DNA of 64,000 nt from Arthrobacter sp. Bi26 (GTDB taxonomy: Bacteria > Actinomycetota > Actinomycetes > Actinomycetales > Micrococcaceae). The notes under the pieces were generated by a model. It saw only the letters and a list, made by a program, of their open reading frames with translations. It was not told the DNA's origin and made no database searches. Positions 36,196-45,372 of the stretch are shown here, piece after piece. Location: contig NZ_CAKKMF010000005.1 in the NCBI RefSeq assembly GCF_918697925.1, positions 30,275 through 94,274 on the forward strand, written 5' to 3'. The position numbers and the translations under genes were made by a program. The stretch's first letter is position 1; each line of letters begins with the position of its first letter.

Positions 36196-36590
36196 GCACC
36201 ACCACCATCAACCAGGAACTGTTCGACAAAGGCCTCGCCACCCGCCGGGAAGTCCTCGGCGACGCGTACGTCCAGCGCAGCCTGGACAGCGCCGACGAGT
36301 TCTCCATGCCCATGCAGGAACTCGTCACCCAATACTGCTGGGGCGATGTCTGGAACCGGCCCGGCCTGGAACGCGCCCAGCGCAGCCTGATCAACCTGGC
36401 CATGATCAGCGCCCTGAACCGGCCCCACGAGCTGAAGGTCCACGTCCGCGGCGCCATCCGCAACGGCGTGACCAAGGAACAAATCAAAGAGGTCTTCCTC
36501 CAGGTCGCCATTTACTGCGGCGCCCCCGCCGCACTGGAAAGCTTCCGCCTGGCCCGCGAGGTCTTCAAGGAAATGGAGGCCGAGGCATGA
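36192..36590 (+). CDS. Carboxymuconolactone decarboxylase (CMD) family protein
   Basis: The 132-aa protein has the CMD fold: VLGDAYVQRSLDSADEFSMP, RAQRSLINLAMISALNRPHE, LKVHVRGAIRNGVTKEQIKE and FLQVAIYCGAPAALESFR. This is closest in layout to 4-carboxymuconolactone decarboxylase rather than AhpD, as the CxxC peroxidase pair is absent. In this operon it may decarboxylate or isomerise an intermediate. It overlaps both neighbours by four bases. Confidence 0.9.
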   Translation: MSTTTINQELFDKGLATRREVLGDAYVQRSLDSADEFSMPMQELVTQYCWGDVWNRPGLERAQRSLINLAMISALNRPHELKVHVRGAIRNGVTKEQIKEVFLQVAIYCGAPAALESFRLAREVFKEMEAEA

Positions 36591-37492
36591 GCGCCATCGG
36601 CTTCATCGGACTCGGGAACATGGGCTTCCCCATGGCCTCACGTCTTGCCGACGCCGGCCACCGGCTGATCGTCAACGACCGTGATGAGGGCGCCGTCCAG
36701 CGCTTTCAGGACGAACACCCGGACGCCAGGACCGCCGCCGACGAGGGCGCCTGGCAGGAAGCCGATGTCATCATCACGATGCTTCCCAACTCCGACATCG
36801 TCGAAGGGGTGCTGACCGACGGCGGAGTCGCCACGGCCGCGTTCCTGAACACCCTGTTCATCGACATGTCATCCTCCGAACCTATCCGCTCCCGGAACCT
36901 GGGCCAGCGGCTGGAACGGCAAGGGATGCGGTATCTGGACGCCCCTGTCTCCGGCGGAGTCCGCGGTGCCCAGAACGGGCAGCTCGCCATTATGGTCGGC
37001 GGCAACTGGCACGACCTGGACCAGGCCAAGGACATCTTCGACGTCCTGGGCAAATCCGTCATACACGTCGGCAAGGCCGGCACCGGGCACGCGGCCAAGG
37101 CACTGAACAACCTCGTCTCTGCCGCGTCGGTCGCCGCGACCGTCGAGGCGATCCGCGTGGGTGAGCGCTTCGGCATCGATCCGGCGACGATGACCGAGGT
37201 CCTGAACGCGTCCTCCGGACGGAGCAACACCTCCGAAAACAAGGTCCGGCAGTTCATGCTCAGCGGAACGTTCGGATCCGGTTTCCCGATCGGACTGATG
37301 ACCAAAGACATCAAGATCGCCACGGCCCTGGCAGATTCCCTGGGCGTCGATGCCCCGTTCAGCCACGACTGCGAAAACATCTGGCAGTCCGCCCTCGATG
37401 CCGGCCACGGCGCCGAGGACCACACGAGGATGTACGAATACCTCGCCACCACCACTCCGGCTTTCAACGATGAAAGGCAAATCCATGCATGA
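36587..37492 (+). CDS. Beta-hydroxyacid dehydrogenase (3-hydroxyisobutyrate dehydrogenase family)
   Basis: A 301-aa enzyme with the Rossmann motif IGLGNMGFPMA, substrate loop DAPVSGGVRGAQNGQLAIMV and catalytic Lys in GHAAKALNNLVS. The family oxidises short beta-hydroxyacids or reduces semialdehydes such as tartronate or succinate semialdehyde. Asp/Asn-type residues after strand 2 (VNDRD) do not settle NAD versus NADP. It overlaps the preceding and following genes. Confidence 0.9.
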   Translation: MSAIGFIGLGNMGFPMASRLADAGHRLIVNDRDEGAVQRFQDEHPDARTAADEGAWQEADVIITMLPNSDIVEGVLTDGGVATAAFLNTLFIDMSSSEPIRSRNLGQRLERQGMRYLDAPVSGGVRGAQNGQLAIMVGGNWHDLDQAKDIFDVLGKSVIHVGKAGTGHAAKALNNLVSAASVAATVEAIRVGERFGIDPATMTEVLNASSGRSNTSENKVRQFMLSGTFGSGFPIGLMTKDIKIATALADSLGVDAPFSHDCENIWQSALDAGHGAEDHTRMYEYLATTTPAFNDERQIHA

Positions 37493-37859
37493 CTTCGCAC
37501 AGGTGCTGCAGAGCGCCACCAAGGACTTCGAGTTCAACCGCGAAATGCGCTACTACACCGGCAAACTCCATGTCGCCATCGGCGACAAGGCCTGGCTGGC
37601 CTCCTACGACGACGGCAAGCTTGTCACGGTCGAGCCATCCGGCACCGACCCCAAGGACGCCGCGATCTGGATCAAAGGCACTGATGAGCAGTGGAAGGAC
37701 ATGACCGCCGAATACCCGCGCCCGTTCTTCCAGTCCCTGCAGAGCTCCTCCGCCAAGCACGGCGTACTGCTCAGCAACACCCACCAGCTCTATGCCTATC
37801 TGCCGGCGCTGAACCGGCTCATGCAAATCTTCCGCCAGCTCAACGTCGAAGGAGCGTAA
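37485..37859 (+). CDS. SCP2-like small protein of the catabolic operon
   Basis: A 124-aa protein: REMRYYTGKLHVAIGDKAWL, then SGTDPKDAAIWIKGTDEQWK and a C-terminal helix QLYAYLPALNRLMQIFRQLN. The strand order and the D-A-x-I-x-x-x-xxW block resemble an SCP2 sterol-carrier fold, which binds hydrophobic acyl ligands. The match is by pattern only. Its ATG overlaps the upstream stop by eight bases, and the next gene follows by three bases, so it is an integral operon member. Confidence 0.6.
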   Translation: MHDFAQVLQSATKDFEFNREMRYYTGKLHVAIGDKAWLASYDDGKLVTVEPSGTDPKDAAIWIKGTDEQWKDMTAEYPRPFFQSLQSSSAKHGVLLSNTHQLYAYLPALNRLMQIFRQLNVEGA

Positions 37860-37862
37860 GTC

Positions 37863-38741
37863 ATGGCAAAGTTTGAACCCATCAAGGGCGGTTACGTATA
37901 CCTCACCGTTGAGGACGTCGAATACCGGGTCTACTACGAAGAAGCCGGCCAGGGCATCCCGCTGATCGTCGGGCACACCGCCGGCTCCGACGGGCGCCAG
38001 TACCGGCACCTGCTCAACGACGCCGAGGTCACGTCCCGCTACCGGGTCATCGCCTTCGACCTGCCCTTCCACGGCAAGTCCCTTCCCCCGCACGGGGAGA
38101 AGTGGTGGACCCAGGAATACAACATGACCAAATCCCGGATGATGGCCTTCCCCAACGCCCTCTCCGAAGCCCTCGAGCTGGACCGTCCCGTCTATTTGGG
38201 CAGCTCCATGGGCGGGCACCTCGCCATCGATCTGGCCTCCAACTTCAACGACCGCTACCGTGCCACGATCTCCGTGGAAGGGGCCCTGCGCTCCGCGGCC
38301 GAGTACGTGGAAGTCGGCATGGACGGCATCCGCCGCGAGTTCGACAACCCCAACGTCTCCCGCAACTCCATCGGGGCGGCCATGCTCCTGAACATCTCGC
38401 CGTACTCCCCGGAGGAGAACGTCCGCGAGATCCAGTGGGAGTACCAGTCCGGCGGCCCCGGAGTCTTCGCCGGCGACCTGTATTACTACTACTACGACCA
38501 CAACGTCTCCCCGGAAGAGGCAGCCGCCATCGACACGAGCAAGTGCATGCTGTACCTGCTCACGGGCGAATACGACCCCAACACCTCCCCGGCCGAAACC
38601 AAGGAAGTCGCGAACCTGGTCAAGGGCTCCAAGTTCTGGGAAATGCCCAAACTCGGCCACTTCCCGGTCACCGAGAACTACCCCGAATTCCGCAAGTTCC
38701 TCCTGCCGATCCTCGCCGAGATCGAAGCCAAGTCCCGCTAA
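37863..38741 (+). CDS. Alpha/beta hydrolase
   Basis: The 292-aa protein has the nucleophile elbow GSSMGG (Ser115), oxyanion region VGHTAGSDGRQYRHL, FDLPFHGKS, the acid region LLTGEYDPNT and catalytic His in KLGHFPVTENY. Related enzymes open lactones or cleave C-C bonds in aromatic pathways. In this operon a ring- or lactone-opening role is likely but unproven. A run of consecutive tyrosines (residues 207-211) lies before the acid residue. Confidence 0.9.
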   Translation: MAKFEPIKGGYVYLTVEDVEYRVYYEEAGQGIPLIVGHTAGSDGRQYRHLLNDAEVTSRYRVIAFDLPFHGKSLPPHGEKWWTQEYNMTKSRMMAFPNALSEALELDRPVYLGSSMGGHLAIDLASNFNDRYRATISVEGALRSAAEYVEVGMDGIRREFDNPNVSRNSIGAAMLLNISPYSPEENVREIQWEYQSGGPGVFAGDLYYYYYDHNVSPEEAAAIDTSKCMLYLLTGEYDPNTSPAETKEVANLVKGSKFWEMPKLGHFPVTENYPEFRKFLLPILAEIEAKSR

Positions 38742-38914
38742 GGACCTACCGCCGGCGGGCCGGACACCCCGGCCCGCCGCACCCGGCGCCCGCATCACCG
38801 GCGCGCATCACATCCTGACAGGCACCGCTGCCGCCACGTCCCCAGGCAGTCACGCCCAAAAACCGCTTGCACACCCCAACCTCAGCCCCCTGAACCCACC
38901 AATGGAGGTGGATC

Positions 38915-40294
38915 ATGTCCACAAACAGCAACACGGCCTGGCGGCCGGCGCACGTCACCAACCGGCAGATCAAATTCGCGACCATCCTTTGCTTCCTGGC
39001 CTGGGCGTTCGCGGTCTACGACTTCATCCTCTTCGGCACGCTGCTGCCCGAACTCGGGAGAGAACTCGGCCTGAACGAAGCCGAACAGGCCACCATGGTC
39101 ACCTGGATGTCCGTCGGCGCCGTCGGCATGGGCCTCATCGCAGGGCCCGTCGTCGACAAATTCGGCCGCAAGGCCGGACTCGCCTTCACCACCGCTGGAG
39201 CAGGCATCGCCTCGGCGTTGACCGCACTCGGCGGAATCGTCCCGGTCGCCGTCCTCGTGGCCATCCGGTCCCTCAGCGGCTTGGGCTTGTCCGAACAAGG
39301 CGTGAACGGCGCCTACCTCAGCGAGCTCTACGGCGCGTCCGATGACCCCCGGATCAAGAAGCGCCAAGGCTTCATCTACTCCCTCGTCCAGGGCGGCTGG
39401 CCGATCGGCGCCATCCTCGCCGCCGCGCTGACCGCTGTCCTGCTTCCCGTGATCGGATGGGCCGGATGCTTCGTCTTCGCAGCCATCCCGTCCCTGATTG
39501 TCGCGGCACTGGCCCGCAAACTGCGAGAATCACCGCAGTTCGAATCCATCCAGAAAATCCGGAAACTCCAAAAGACAGGCCGCCATGCCGACGCGGAAGA
39601 CCTCTCCGCCGCCCTCGGAATCGAAGAGCACGAAACCCGCAGCACCCTCGCGGACGTCTTCCGCGGCCGGAGCCTGCGCACCACCCTGGCCCTGGGGCTG
39701 GGCCACATCCTGAACTACTTTCCCGTCCAGGTCTTCAGCGTGCTCGGCACAACCGTCCTGGTCAGCGTCCACAACGTGTCCTTCACCAACTCCCTCGCCA
39801 TTCTCCTGATGTCCAACGTGATCGCCTACCTCGGCTACCTCACGCACGGGTTCTTCGGCGACAAGTTCGGGCGCCGCAACGTCATCGCCTTCGGCTGGAT
39901 CACCGGCGGCATCGTCTTGACCGCCATGATCTTCGGTCCCAGCGACTTCTGGACCGTCGTCGCGCTTTACAGCCTCGGAACGTTCTTCCTCATCGGACCG
40001 TACTCCTGCGTGCTCTTCTTCGTCGGGGAAAGCTACGACACCCGCATCCGCGGCCGCGGCGCAACCTTTGTTGCAGCAGTCGGCCCCATCGGCGCGATCC
40101 TCTCCAGTGCACTGGCGGCCACCCTGCTCTCCGGCGGCGGCAACTGGGCGACCGCCGCATTCCTCTTCGGAGCGATCCCGTGCGTCCTCTCCGGCGTCGC
40201 GGTCCTCTTCTCCCGCAAGCACCAGCACGTCGCCGACCCCGTGCACATCCCGGCCGTCGCCGGGGGAGCCCCGGCCGACGAGTCAGCCCACTAA
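38915..40294 (+). CDS. MFS transporter (sugar/aromatic-acid type)
   Basis: A 459-aa, 12-helix transporter with VVDKFGRKAG in loop 2-3, GFFGDKFGRRNV in loop 8-9, and a long hydrophilic central loop with ESPQFESIQKIRKLQKTG. GGAGG lies ten bases before the ATG. The 173-base gap after the hydrolase contains no gene. Substrate presumably is the compound degraded by the operon. Confidence 0.9.
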   Translation: MSTNSNTAWRPAHVTNRQIKFATILCFLAWAFAVYDFILFGTLLPELGRELGLNEAEQATMVTWMSVGAVGMGLIAGPVVDKFGRKAGLAFTTAGAGIASALTALGGIVPVAVLVAIRSLSGLGLSEQGVNGAYLSELYGASDDPRIKKRQGFIYSLVQGGWPIGAILAAALTAVLLPVIGWAGCFVFAAIPSLIVAALARKLRESPQFESIQKIRKLQKTGRHADAEDLSAALGIEEHETRSTLADVFRGRSLRTTLALGLGHILNYFPVQVFSVLGTTVLVSVHNVSFTNSLAILLMSNVIAYLGYLTHGFFGDKFGRRNVIAFGWITGGIVLTAMIFGPSDFWTVVALYSLGTFFLIGPYSCVLFFVGESYDTRIRGRGATFVAAVGPIGAILSSALAATLLSGGGNWATAAFLFGAIPCVLSGVAVLFSRKHQHVADPVHIPAVAGGAPADESAH

Positions 40295-40365
40295 CAACCC
40301 TCGACCAGGCAGTTGCGGGGCGCCGACGAGCCGCCGGCAACTGCCTTCGACGAAAGAGACCCTCG

Positions 40366-41499
40366 ATGTCTGAACCCGCCTACGGCCGCGTGGCCGTCAT
40401 GACCAGCCCCCGGGAACTCGACTACGCCGAGTATCCCCTGCCTGCCCCGGGACCCGGGGCGATCCTGATGAAAGTGACCCGGGCCAACGTCTGCGGCTCC
40501 GAGCTGCACATCTGGAACGGCAAGCACCCCGTGAAGAAGAGCGGAGGCCTCGGCCACGAAATGGTCGGAACCGTCGCCGCCATCGGGGACGGCCGCCCCA
40601 CCGACAACGCCGGCCAGCCGCTCAACCCGGGAGACCGCATCGTCGCCACCTACTTCCAGACCTGCGATCGCTGCGCCCGGTGCCTGGGCGGGCAGCCGAA
40701 CCTCTGCGACAACGCCTACGAGTTCTTCGGCAAGCAGCCGGAGGAAGCCCCCCACTTCCACGCCGCCTTCGGCACCCACTACTACATCCACCCACGCCAG
40801 CACGTCTACAAAGTCCCGGACGAAATCCCCGACTCCGTGGCCGCCAGCGCCAACTGTGCCCTCTCCCAGGTCACCTTCGGCATTGACCAGATCGGCCTGC
40901 AGTACGGGGAAACCCTGCTCATCCAAGGCGCCGGAGGGCTGGGGCTGAACGCGGCCGCGGTCGCCAAGGAACGCGGCGCAACCGTCATCGTCATCGACCC
41001 TTCCGAGCCGCGCCTGGCCCAGGCGCAGCGCTTCGGAGCGGACCACACGATCAACATGGCCGAAATCCCGGACCTTGAGGAAAGGATCACCGCCATCCAG
41101 CGGCTCACCGGAGGCCAGGGCCCCGACGTCGCAATTGAACTGACGGGCGTCCCCAACGCCTTTGCCGAAGGACTGCGGCAGATGCGCCGAGGAGGACGCT
41201 ACCTGGTCATGGGCAACCTTTCTCCTGGCCGGACCGTGCCGTTCGACCCCGGCTATGTCACTCGCAAAGCGCTCACCATCAAGCACGTGGACCGCTACGA
41301 AGGCCGCTACCTCTACAAGTCCCTGGCCTTCCTCGCGGAGCACCGGGACAAGTACCCCTTCGATGCCATGATCGACGCGACGTTCACTCTGGACGACGTT
41401 GAAGAGGCCCTGGAAAAGTCCCTGGCCCGCGAAGTCACCCGAGCCGCGATCCTTATGGACGACACAGCTGAGCCCCGCCCCGAGCTCTCCACGCCATAG
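40366..41499 (+). CDS. Zinc-binding alcohol dehydrogenase
   Basis: The 377-aa MDR protein has the catalytic zinc site (ANVCGSELHIW, LGHEMVG), structural zinc cysteines CDRCARCLGGQPNLC, and the NAD-binding motif GAGGLGLNAA. It would oxidise an alcohol of the pathway to an aldehyde or ketone, upstream of the aldehyde dehydrogenase. GAAAGAGACC precedes the ATG. Confidence 0.92.
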   Translation: MSEPAYGRVAVMTSPRELDYAEYPLPAPGPGAILMKVTRANVCGSELHIWNGKHPVKKSGGLGHEMVGTVAAIGDGRPTDNAGQPLNPGDRIVATYFQTCDRCARCLGGQPNLCDNAYEFFGKQPEEAPHFHAAFGTHYYIHPRQHVYKVPDEIPDSVAASANCALSQVTFGIDQIGLQYGETLLIQGAGGLGLNAAAVAKERGATVIVIDPSEPRLAQAQRFGADHTINMAEIPDLEERITAIQRLTGGQGPDVAIELTGVPNAFAEGLRQMRRGGRYLVMGNLSPGRTVPFDPGYVTRKALTIKHVDRYEGRYLYKSLAFLAEHRDKYPFDAMIDATFTLDDVEEALEKSLAREVTRAAILMDDTAEPRPELSTP

Positions 41500-41515
41500 T
41501 GAATGGAATATCACC

Positions 41516-42874
41516 ATGACAACAACACACCGCGCCTTGACCCCTAACCAGGTCCGCCGCAAGAGCCTGATCTCCGGCACCGTCGGAGCGATCATCGAAT
41601 GGTACGAATACACCGTCTACGGAACCGCCGCAGCCCTCGTCTTCGGCACCCTGTTCTTCCCCTCGAGCGAACCCGGCGTATCCCAAATCGCCGCCCTTGC
41701 CAGCTTCGGCGTCGGCTTCCTCGCCCGCCCCGTCGGCGCCTTCGTCTCCGGCCACCTCGGTGACCGGATCGGCCGCAAGTCCACCCTGATCCTGACCTTC
41801 CTCATCATGAGCATCTCCACGGCCGCCATCGGCCTGCTGCCCACATACCAGAGCGTCGGGTTCTGGGCTCCGGTCCTGTTGTGCATCCTCCGCCTCACCC
41901 AGGGGTTCGCCGTCGGCGGCGAATGGGGAGGAGCGGCGATCATCGCCGTCGAGAACGCGCCGAAGGGACGACGCGGATTCTTCGGATCCTGGCCGCAAAT
42001 CGGTGTCTCCTGCGGCTTGCTCCTTGGCACCGGGGCTGTCGCCATTGCCCAAGCCATCTCGGGGGACCAGTTCATCGTCTGGGGCTGGCGTCTGCCCTTC
42101 CTCCTCAGCGTGCTGCTAGCCGCCGTCGGGCTTTACATTAGGCTAAACGCCAGTGAAAGCCCTGCCTTCCTCGCCGCCAAAGCCGAGGCCGAGCGGAAAC
42201 AGGAAAAGCAAAAGGCGCCGATCCCGGTGGTTTTCAAGGAGCACCGCAGGGCTCTGGTCATTGCCCTGTTCTCGCGCTTCGCGGAAGCCGGGAACTACTA
42301 CCTCTTCACCGTCTTCCTGCTCTCCTATGTGGCCACAACGTTGAAGCTCCCGGCATCCTACGGCCTGGTGGCCGTCATGATCGGATCGGCACTGAACATC
42401 GCCATGATTCCGGTCTTCGGCGCCATCTCTGACCGCATCGGCCGCAAGAACACCTTCTTCTTCGGCGCAGCCGTCATCATCGTCAGCGCCTGGCCGATCT
42501 TCGCCATGATCCAGACCGGAAACCCGTTCGCGATCATCGCCGGCGTCGCGATCTTCCTCACCCTGGGCCACGCAGCGGTCTACTCCGTGCTGCCGGCCTT
42601 CTACTGCGAACTGTTCCCCACGGAAGTCCGGTACACCGGTATCTCGGTCGGCTACCAGACCGCAGCCATCCTTCTGGCCGGGTTCACTCCGGTGATCGCC
42701 AGCGCCCTTGTCCTCTGGTCCGGCGGCACCTGGCCGCTGGTCGCGATCATCGTCGTGACCACCCTCATCGCCGTGACGGCAGTCGCTGCAGCCAAGGAAT
42801 CCAAGGACCTTGACCTCGATACCATCGGCAAACCAACTCCGCGGCGCACCGCGGCGCACAGCGGAGTGAAATGA
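41516..42874 (+). CDS. MFS transporter, metabolite:H+ symporter (MHS) family
   Basis: A 452-aa transporter of the ShiA/ProP/KgtP type: IIEWYEYTVYGTAAALVFGT at helix 1, GHLGDRIGRKSTL in loop 2-3, RLTQGFAVGGEWGGAA at helix 4. Members import organic acids such as shikimate, 2-oxoglutarate or aromatic acids. Two transporters of different subfamilies in one operon suggest uptake of two forms, or of substrate and product. It is 16 bases after the alcohol dehydrogenase. Confidence 0.92.
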   Translation: MTTTHRALTPNQVRRKSLISGTVGAIIEWYEYTVYGTAAALVFGTLFFPSSEPGVSQIAALASFGVGFLARPVGAFVSGHLGDRIGRKSTLILTFLIMSISTAAIGLLPTYQSVGFWAPVLLCILRLTQGFAVGGEWGGAAIIAVENAPKGRRGFFGSWPQIGVSCGLLLGTGAVAIAQAISGDQFIVWGWRLPFLLSVLLAAVGLYIRLNASESPAFLAAKAEAERKQEKQKAPIPVVFKEHRRALVIALFSRFAEAGNYYLFTVFLLSYVATTLKLPASYGLVAVMIGSALNIAMIPVFGAISDRIGRKNTFFFGAAVIIVSAWPIFAMIQTGNPFAIIAGVAIFLTLGHAAVYSVLPAFYCELFPTEVRYTGISVGYQTAAILLAGFTPVIASALVLWSGGTWPLVAIIVVTTLIAVTAVAAAKESKDLDLDTIGKPTPRRTAAHSGVK

Positions 42875-42881
42875 GAAGCCA

Positions 42882-43034
42882 TTGAGCATACTGACCACAC
42901 TTGCAACCGGCGCCGCAACCATCATCAGGAAGGCACGCGAAGCATACTCGGAGTTCGCACGGGAGTACGTGGATCTGCTCACCGCGGGACAGTCATTCCG
43001 ACCATCAGAAGGTCCGATTGTCCGGCAATCCTAG
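42882..43034 (+). CDS. Possible small protein at operon end (50 aa)
   Basis: A TTG start with GAGAAG upstream opens SILTTLATGAATIIRKAREA, then SEFAREYVDLLTAG, ending in a stop before the terminator. The composition (amphipathic helix, little bias to GC shadow) looks coded and it lies between the last transporter and the terminator. I do not recognise it. Confidence 0.4.
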   Translation: MSILTTLATGAATIIRKAREAYSEFAREYVDLLTAGQSFRPSEGPIVRQS

Positions 43035-43074
43035 ATTGCGCTGACGCAGTCTGGTCAGATGGCCACGCTTGAGG

Positions 43075-43113
43075 AAGCCGGGACTCCTTACTCAACAGGG
43101 GTCCCGGCTTTCT
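43075..43113 (+). terminator. Rho-independent terminator of the catabolic operon
   Basis: AAGCCGGGAC at 43075-43084 pairs perfectly with GTCCCGGCTT at 43101-43110, with a 16-base loop and a short T-rich tail (CTTTCT). It closes the operon that begins at 34771. Confidence 0.8.
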
Positions 43114-43512
43114 GCCCTGAGGGACCGGCGTATGCAGGTCTGAACCTTGTCGCGGGCCGACGCGTAGCTGTCATTTGCACGCGAACGCTGGGTTCATGAT
43201 GGCGCCATGTGGGATGAGCCTTGTGAGGGGCAAGGTCGCGCCCACTCCGTCCGAGACGTTTGCCGCGGATGTGGGGTCCATCATTACCGTCCACACCCGT
43301 GTCCACGTGATGCCGTTGCTCATCGGTGATGCTCTCGTTGCCTATTCTGCTGACACGAGTTCATGCACCCTGGAAGTCTGTGTGACATGACTTTCCGGCG
43401 GGTTTCTACGTCCCTTTTCTAGCGCGTCATGGCCGGGCCGGGGCTCGCCCGGTGAGGGAGTGCCCCCGGGGACTCAGGTGTTGTTCACAACGGAAAAGGT
43501 CCGCAAGGTCTA
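43114..43512. other. Gap after the catabolic operon
   Basis: About 400 bases without a supported gene. I see no repeat or convincing site. Confidence 0.35.
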
Positions 43513-43656
43513 GTGCTCCAGGGCGACGCCTTGGTGGGGGACAAGGAGACTGAGGCCAAGTGCGCGAAGGTCTTCGCGAAAAAACCCGTTCCCACGGTGA
43601 ACCCCATTGCCAACGAAGAGGGTAAACCGCGGCGTACGAAGCAGGCTAAGAAGTAG
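43513..43656 (+). other. Short lysine-rich reading frame, possibly a gene remnant
   Basis: From GTG at 43513 the frame reads LQGDALVGDKETEAKCAKVF and then a basic tail GKPRRTKQAKK before a stop. It looks like the C-terminus of a larger coded protein, but no family is recognisable and nothing upstream continues it. Confidence 0.3.
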
Positions 43657-43751
43657 CCGACTTATCCGACGTCGAAAATTTCCCCGGCCTTTGTCCCGCT
43701 CATCCAGGACCCTGGCCTCGCGCCAACTACATCAAACCCGGCAACTGGGAA

Positions 43752-44138
43752 TCATGCAGCACCCGATCCATACGGGCGCGTGATCGCCTCGAGGAAATGT
43801 CCGTCAGGATCCGCGAAGTAGACGCCGCGTCCGCCGTCGTTGTGGTTGATCTGCTGTGGGCGGGACCGTCCCGGGTCTGCCCAGTAGGGGATGCCCTCGG
43901 CCTGGATCCTTGCGAAGATTCCGTCGAAGTCTTCCTCGCTGACCAGGAAGGCGTAGTGCTGCGGGGAGATGGGCCGGTTCGCCGTGGCGAAATCGAGGGC
44001 CACTCCATGGTCAAGGGGCACGGTCATGAAAGACCACATAGGTTGGGGTTCCGGCAGCCCGAGCACGTTGGCCAGGAACTTCGCCGAACGGCGCTTGTCC
44101 GTTGCGTAGACGATGGTGTGGTTGAAAGTGACCGTCAT
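43752..44138 (-). CDS. VOC (glyoxalase/dioxygenase-fold) family protein
   Basis: The 128-aa protein has the beta-alpha-beta-beta-beta repeat of the VOC fold: FNHTIVYATDKRRSAKFLAN near the start with the first metal His, HYAFLVSEEDFDGIFARIQA in the middle and GVYFADPDGHFLEAITRPYG with the final Glu. The reaction cannot be assigned. GGAGG lies upstream (near 44147). It stands alone. Confidence 0.85.
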   Translation of the reverse strand: MTVTFNHTIVYATDKRRSAKFLANVLGLPEPQPMWSFMTVPLDHGVALDFATANRPISPQHYAFLVSEEDFDGIFARIQAEGIPYWADPGRSRPQQINHNDGGRGVYFADPDGHFLEAITRPYGSGAA

Positions 44139-44711
44139 GGTGGCCTCCTTGGGTGTGGTTGTCTGACACCATCTGACGTCCAGCCCCCTTCAGATTTCAA
44201 GAGCGCGCGCTACGTCCTTGGAACCTTCATTGGGCCAGCAACAGCGATCAGGACACAATGACTGTGTCAAGTATTTCTGGCCACGGAAGGGGCGGTTAAA
44301 ACTGGCCCCACCCTGCGATGATGGGGACCGTCGAAAACTGGGCCGCGGTGACCGTGTGCGCCCTTCGGTGCTTGAGCGGGGGTGTGGGACAACGGCGCCG
44401 CAATTGGCTCTACCGCTTCCGGGTTCTTGGGTGAACGTCGAGTTCCTCGGGTCGGCCGGGCGTTGATCAGCAGGTGCCAATCATCATGCCTGCGGGCGGT
44501 CGCTGGGTTCAGTGTCATGGTTTTCCCCGGACCGGCAGTGGTTGGTGCGTTGTGGGCCAGCTTCACCGGGACAGTTGTTGTCACCGGCGCAGTTCTATCG
44601 AATTGTCGATCCAATGGGGCGCAAGTATCGGCGACCAAAGCAGCTCTGCGCGGCGCCTCTTTTCAGGGGCGCCGCGTAGTCCTTTTCAGGGGTTACGTGC
44701 TTTTCAACGGG
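44139..44711. other. Gap containing an IS-end-like repeat
   Basis: Gene-free, holding the repeat described at 44268-44364. The rest shows no feature. Confidence 0.35.
44268..44364 (+). repeat. IS-end-like repeat, copy A
   Basis: Starts CAAGTATTTCTGGCCACGGA and includes ACTGGCCCCACCCTG and GTCGAAAACTGGGCC. A diverged copy in the opposite orientation lies at 51068-51162. I see no transposase frame beside either copy. Confidence 0.55.
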
Positions 44712-45362
44712 TTAGAACGGACCAACACCGATGAGCTGAGCGACTATGGCCAAGGCGAATACGGTGGCGAGCAGGATCAGGGTCAGCGGCCAAATGAACC
44801 GGAACCACTTGTTGAACGGAACCCGGGCCAGGCCCAGGGCACCGATAAGTACTGCGTAGCTGGGCAGGATAAGGTTCGTAATGCCGTCACCGTACTGGTA
44901 GGCCAGCACGGCGGTCTGCCGCTGCATCTCGAGCAGATCCGCCAGCGGGGTCATGATGGGCATGGTGACAACGGCCATTGCCGACGAGCTGGGGATGACC
45001 AGGTTGATCAGGCTCTGGACCACCACCATCAGGCCCGGAACCAGCACTGCCGGCAGTGCGGCAAGTGGCTGGACGAGGCCGTTGATCACGGAATCGATGA
45101 CCTGCCCCTGCTCAAGCACGATCTGGGCAGTCCGGGCGAACCCGACCAGAAGTGCGGCGAACAGCAGTTGGCGTGCACCGTCCACGAAGCCGTCAGCGAT
45201 CTGCCCTGGCCTCAGCCGGCTGGCGATGCCGATCAGGATGGCGATCAACACGAAGTATCCGGTGAGCTGGGGGATGCCCCACTTCCACATGAGCATCGCG
45301 AAGATCATGAACGCAATGCCGAGCCCGAAGATGATGAGTGCGGCCTTGTGCCGGCCTGTCAT
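44712..45362 (-). pseudogene. YfcC/C4-dicarboxylate-type permease, N-terminus missing
   Basis: The remaining 216 residues are the C-terminal half of a YfcC-family membrane transporter: LLVGFARTAQIVLEQGQVID, then LINLVIPSSSAMAVVTMPIM and YQYGDGITNLILPSYAVLIG, the paired re-entrant motifs of the family. The first half (about 250 residues) is gone; the reading frame begins abruptly inside a HAD phosphatase fragment. It cannot function alone. Confidence 0.8.
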
Positions 45363-45372
45363 GACGATGGTC

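Noticed and set aside
37464..38798. 444-codon open frame on the minus strand
   Set aside because: Antisense to the SCP2-like and hydrolase genes; low-complexity Gly/Val text without motifs.
40291..41613. 440-codon open frame on the minus strand
   Set aside because: Antisense to the zinc alcohol dehydrogenase, which shows complete zinc and NAD motifs. Long antisense frames are expected at this GC.
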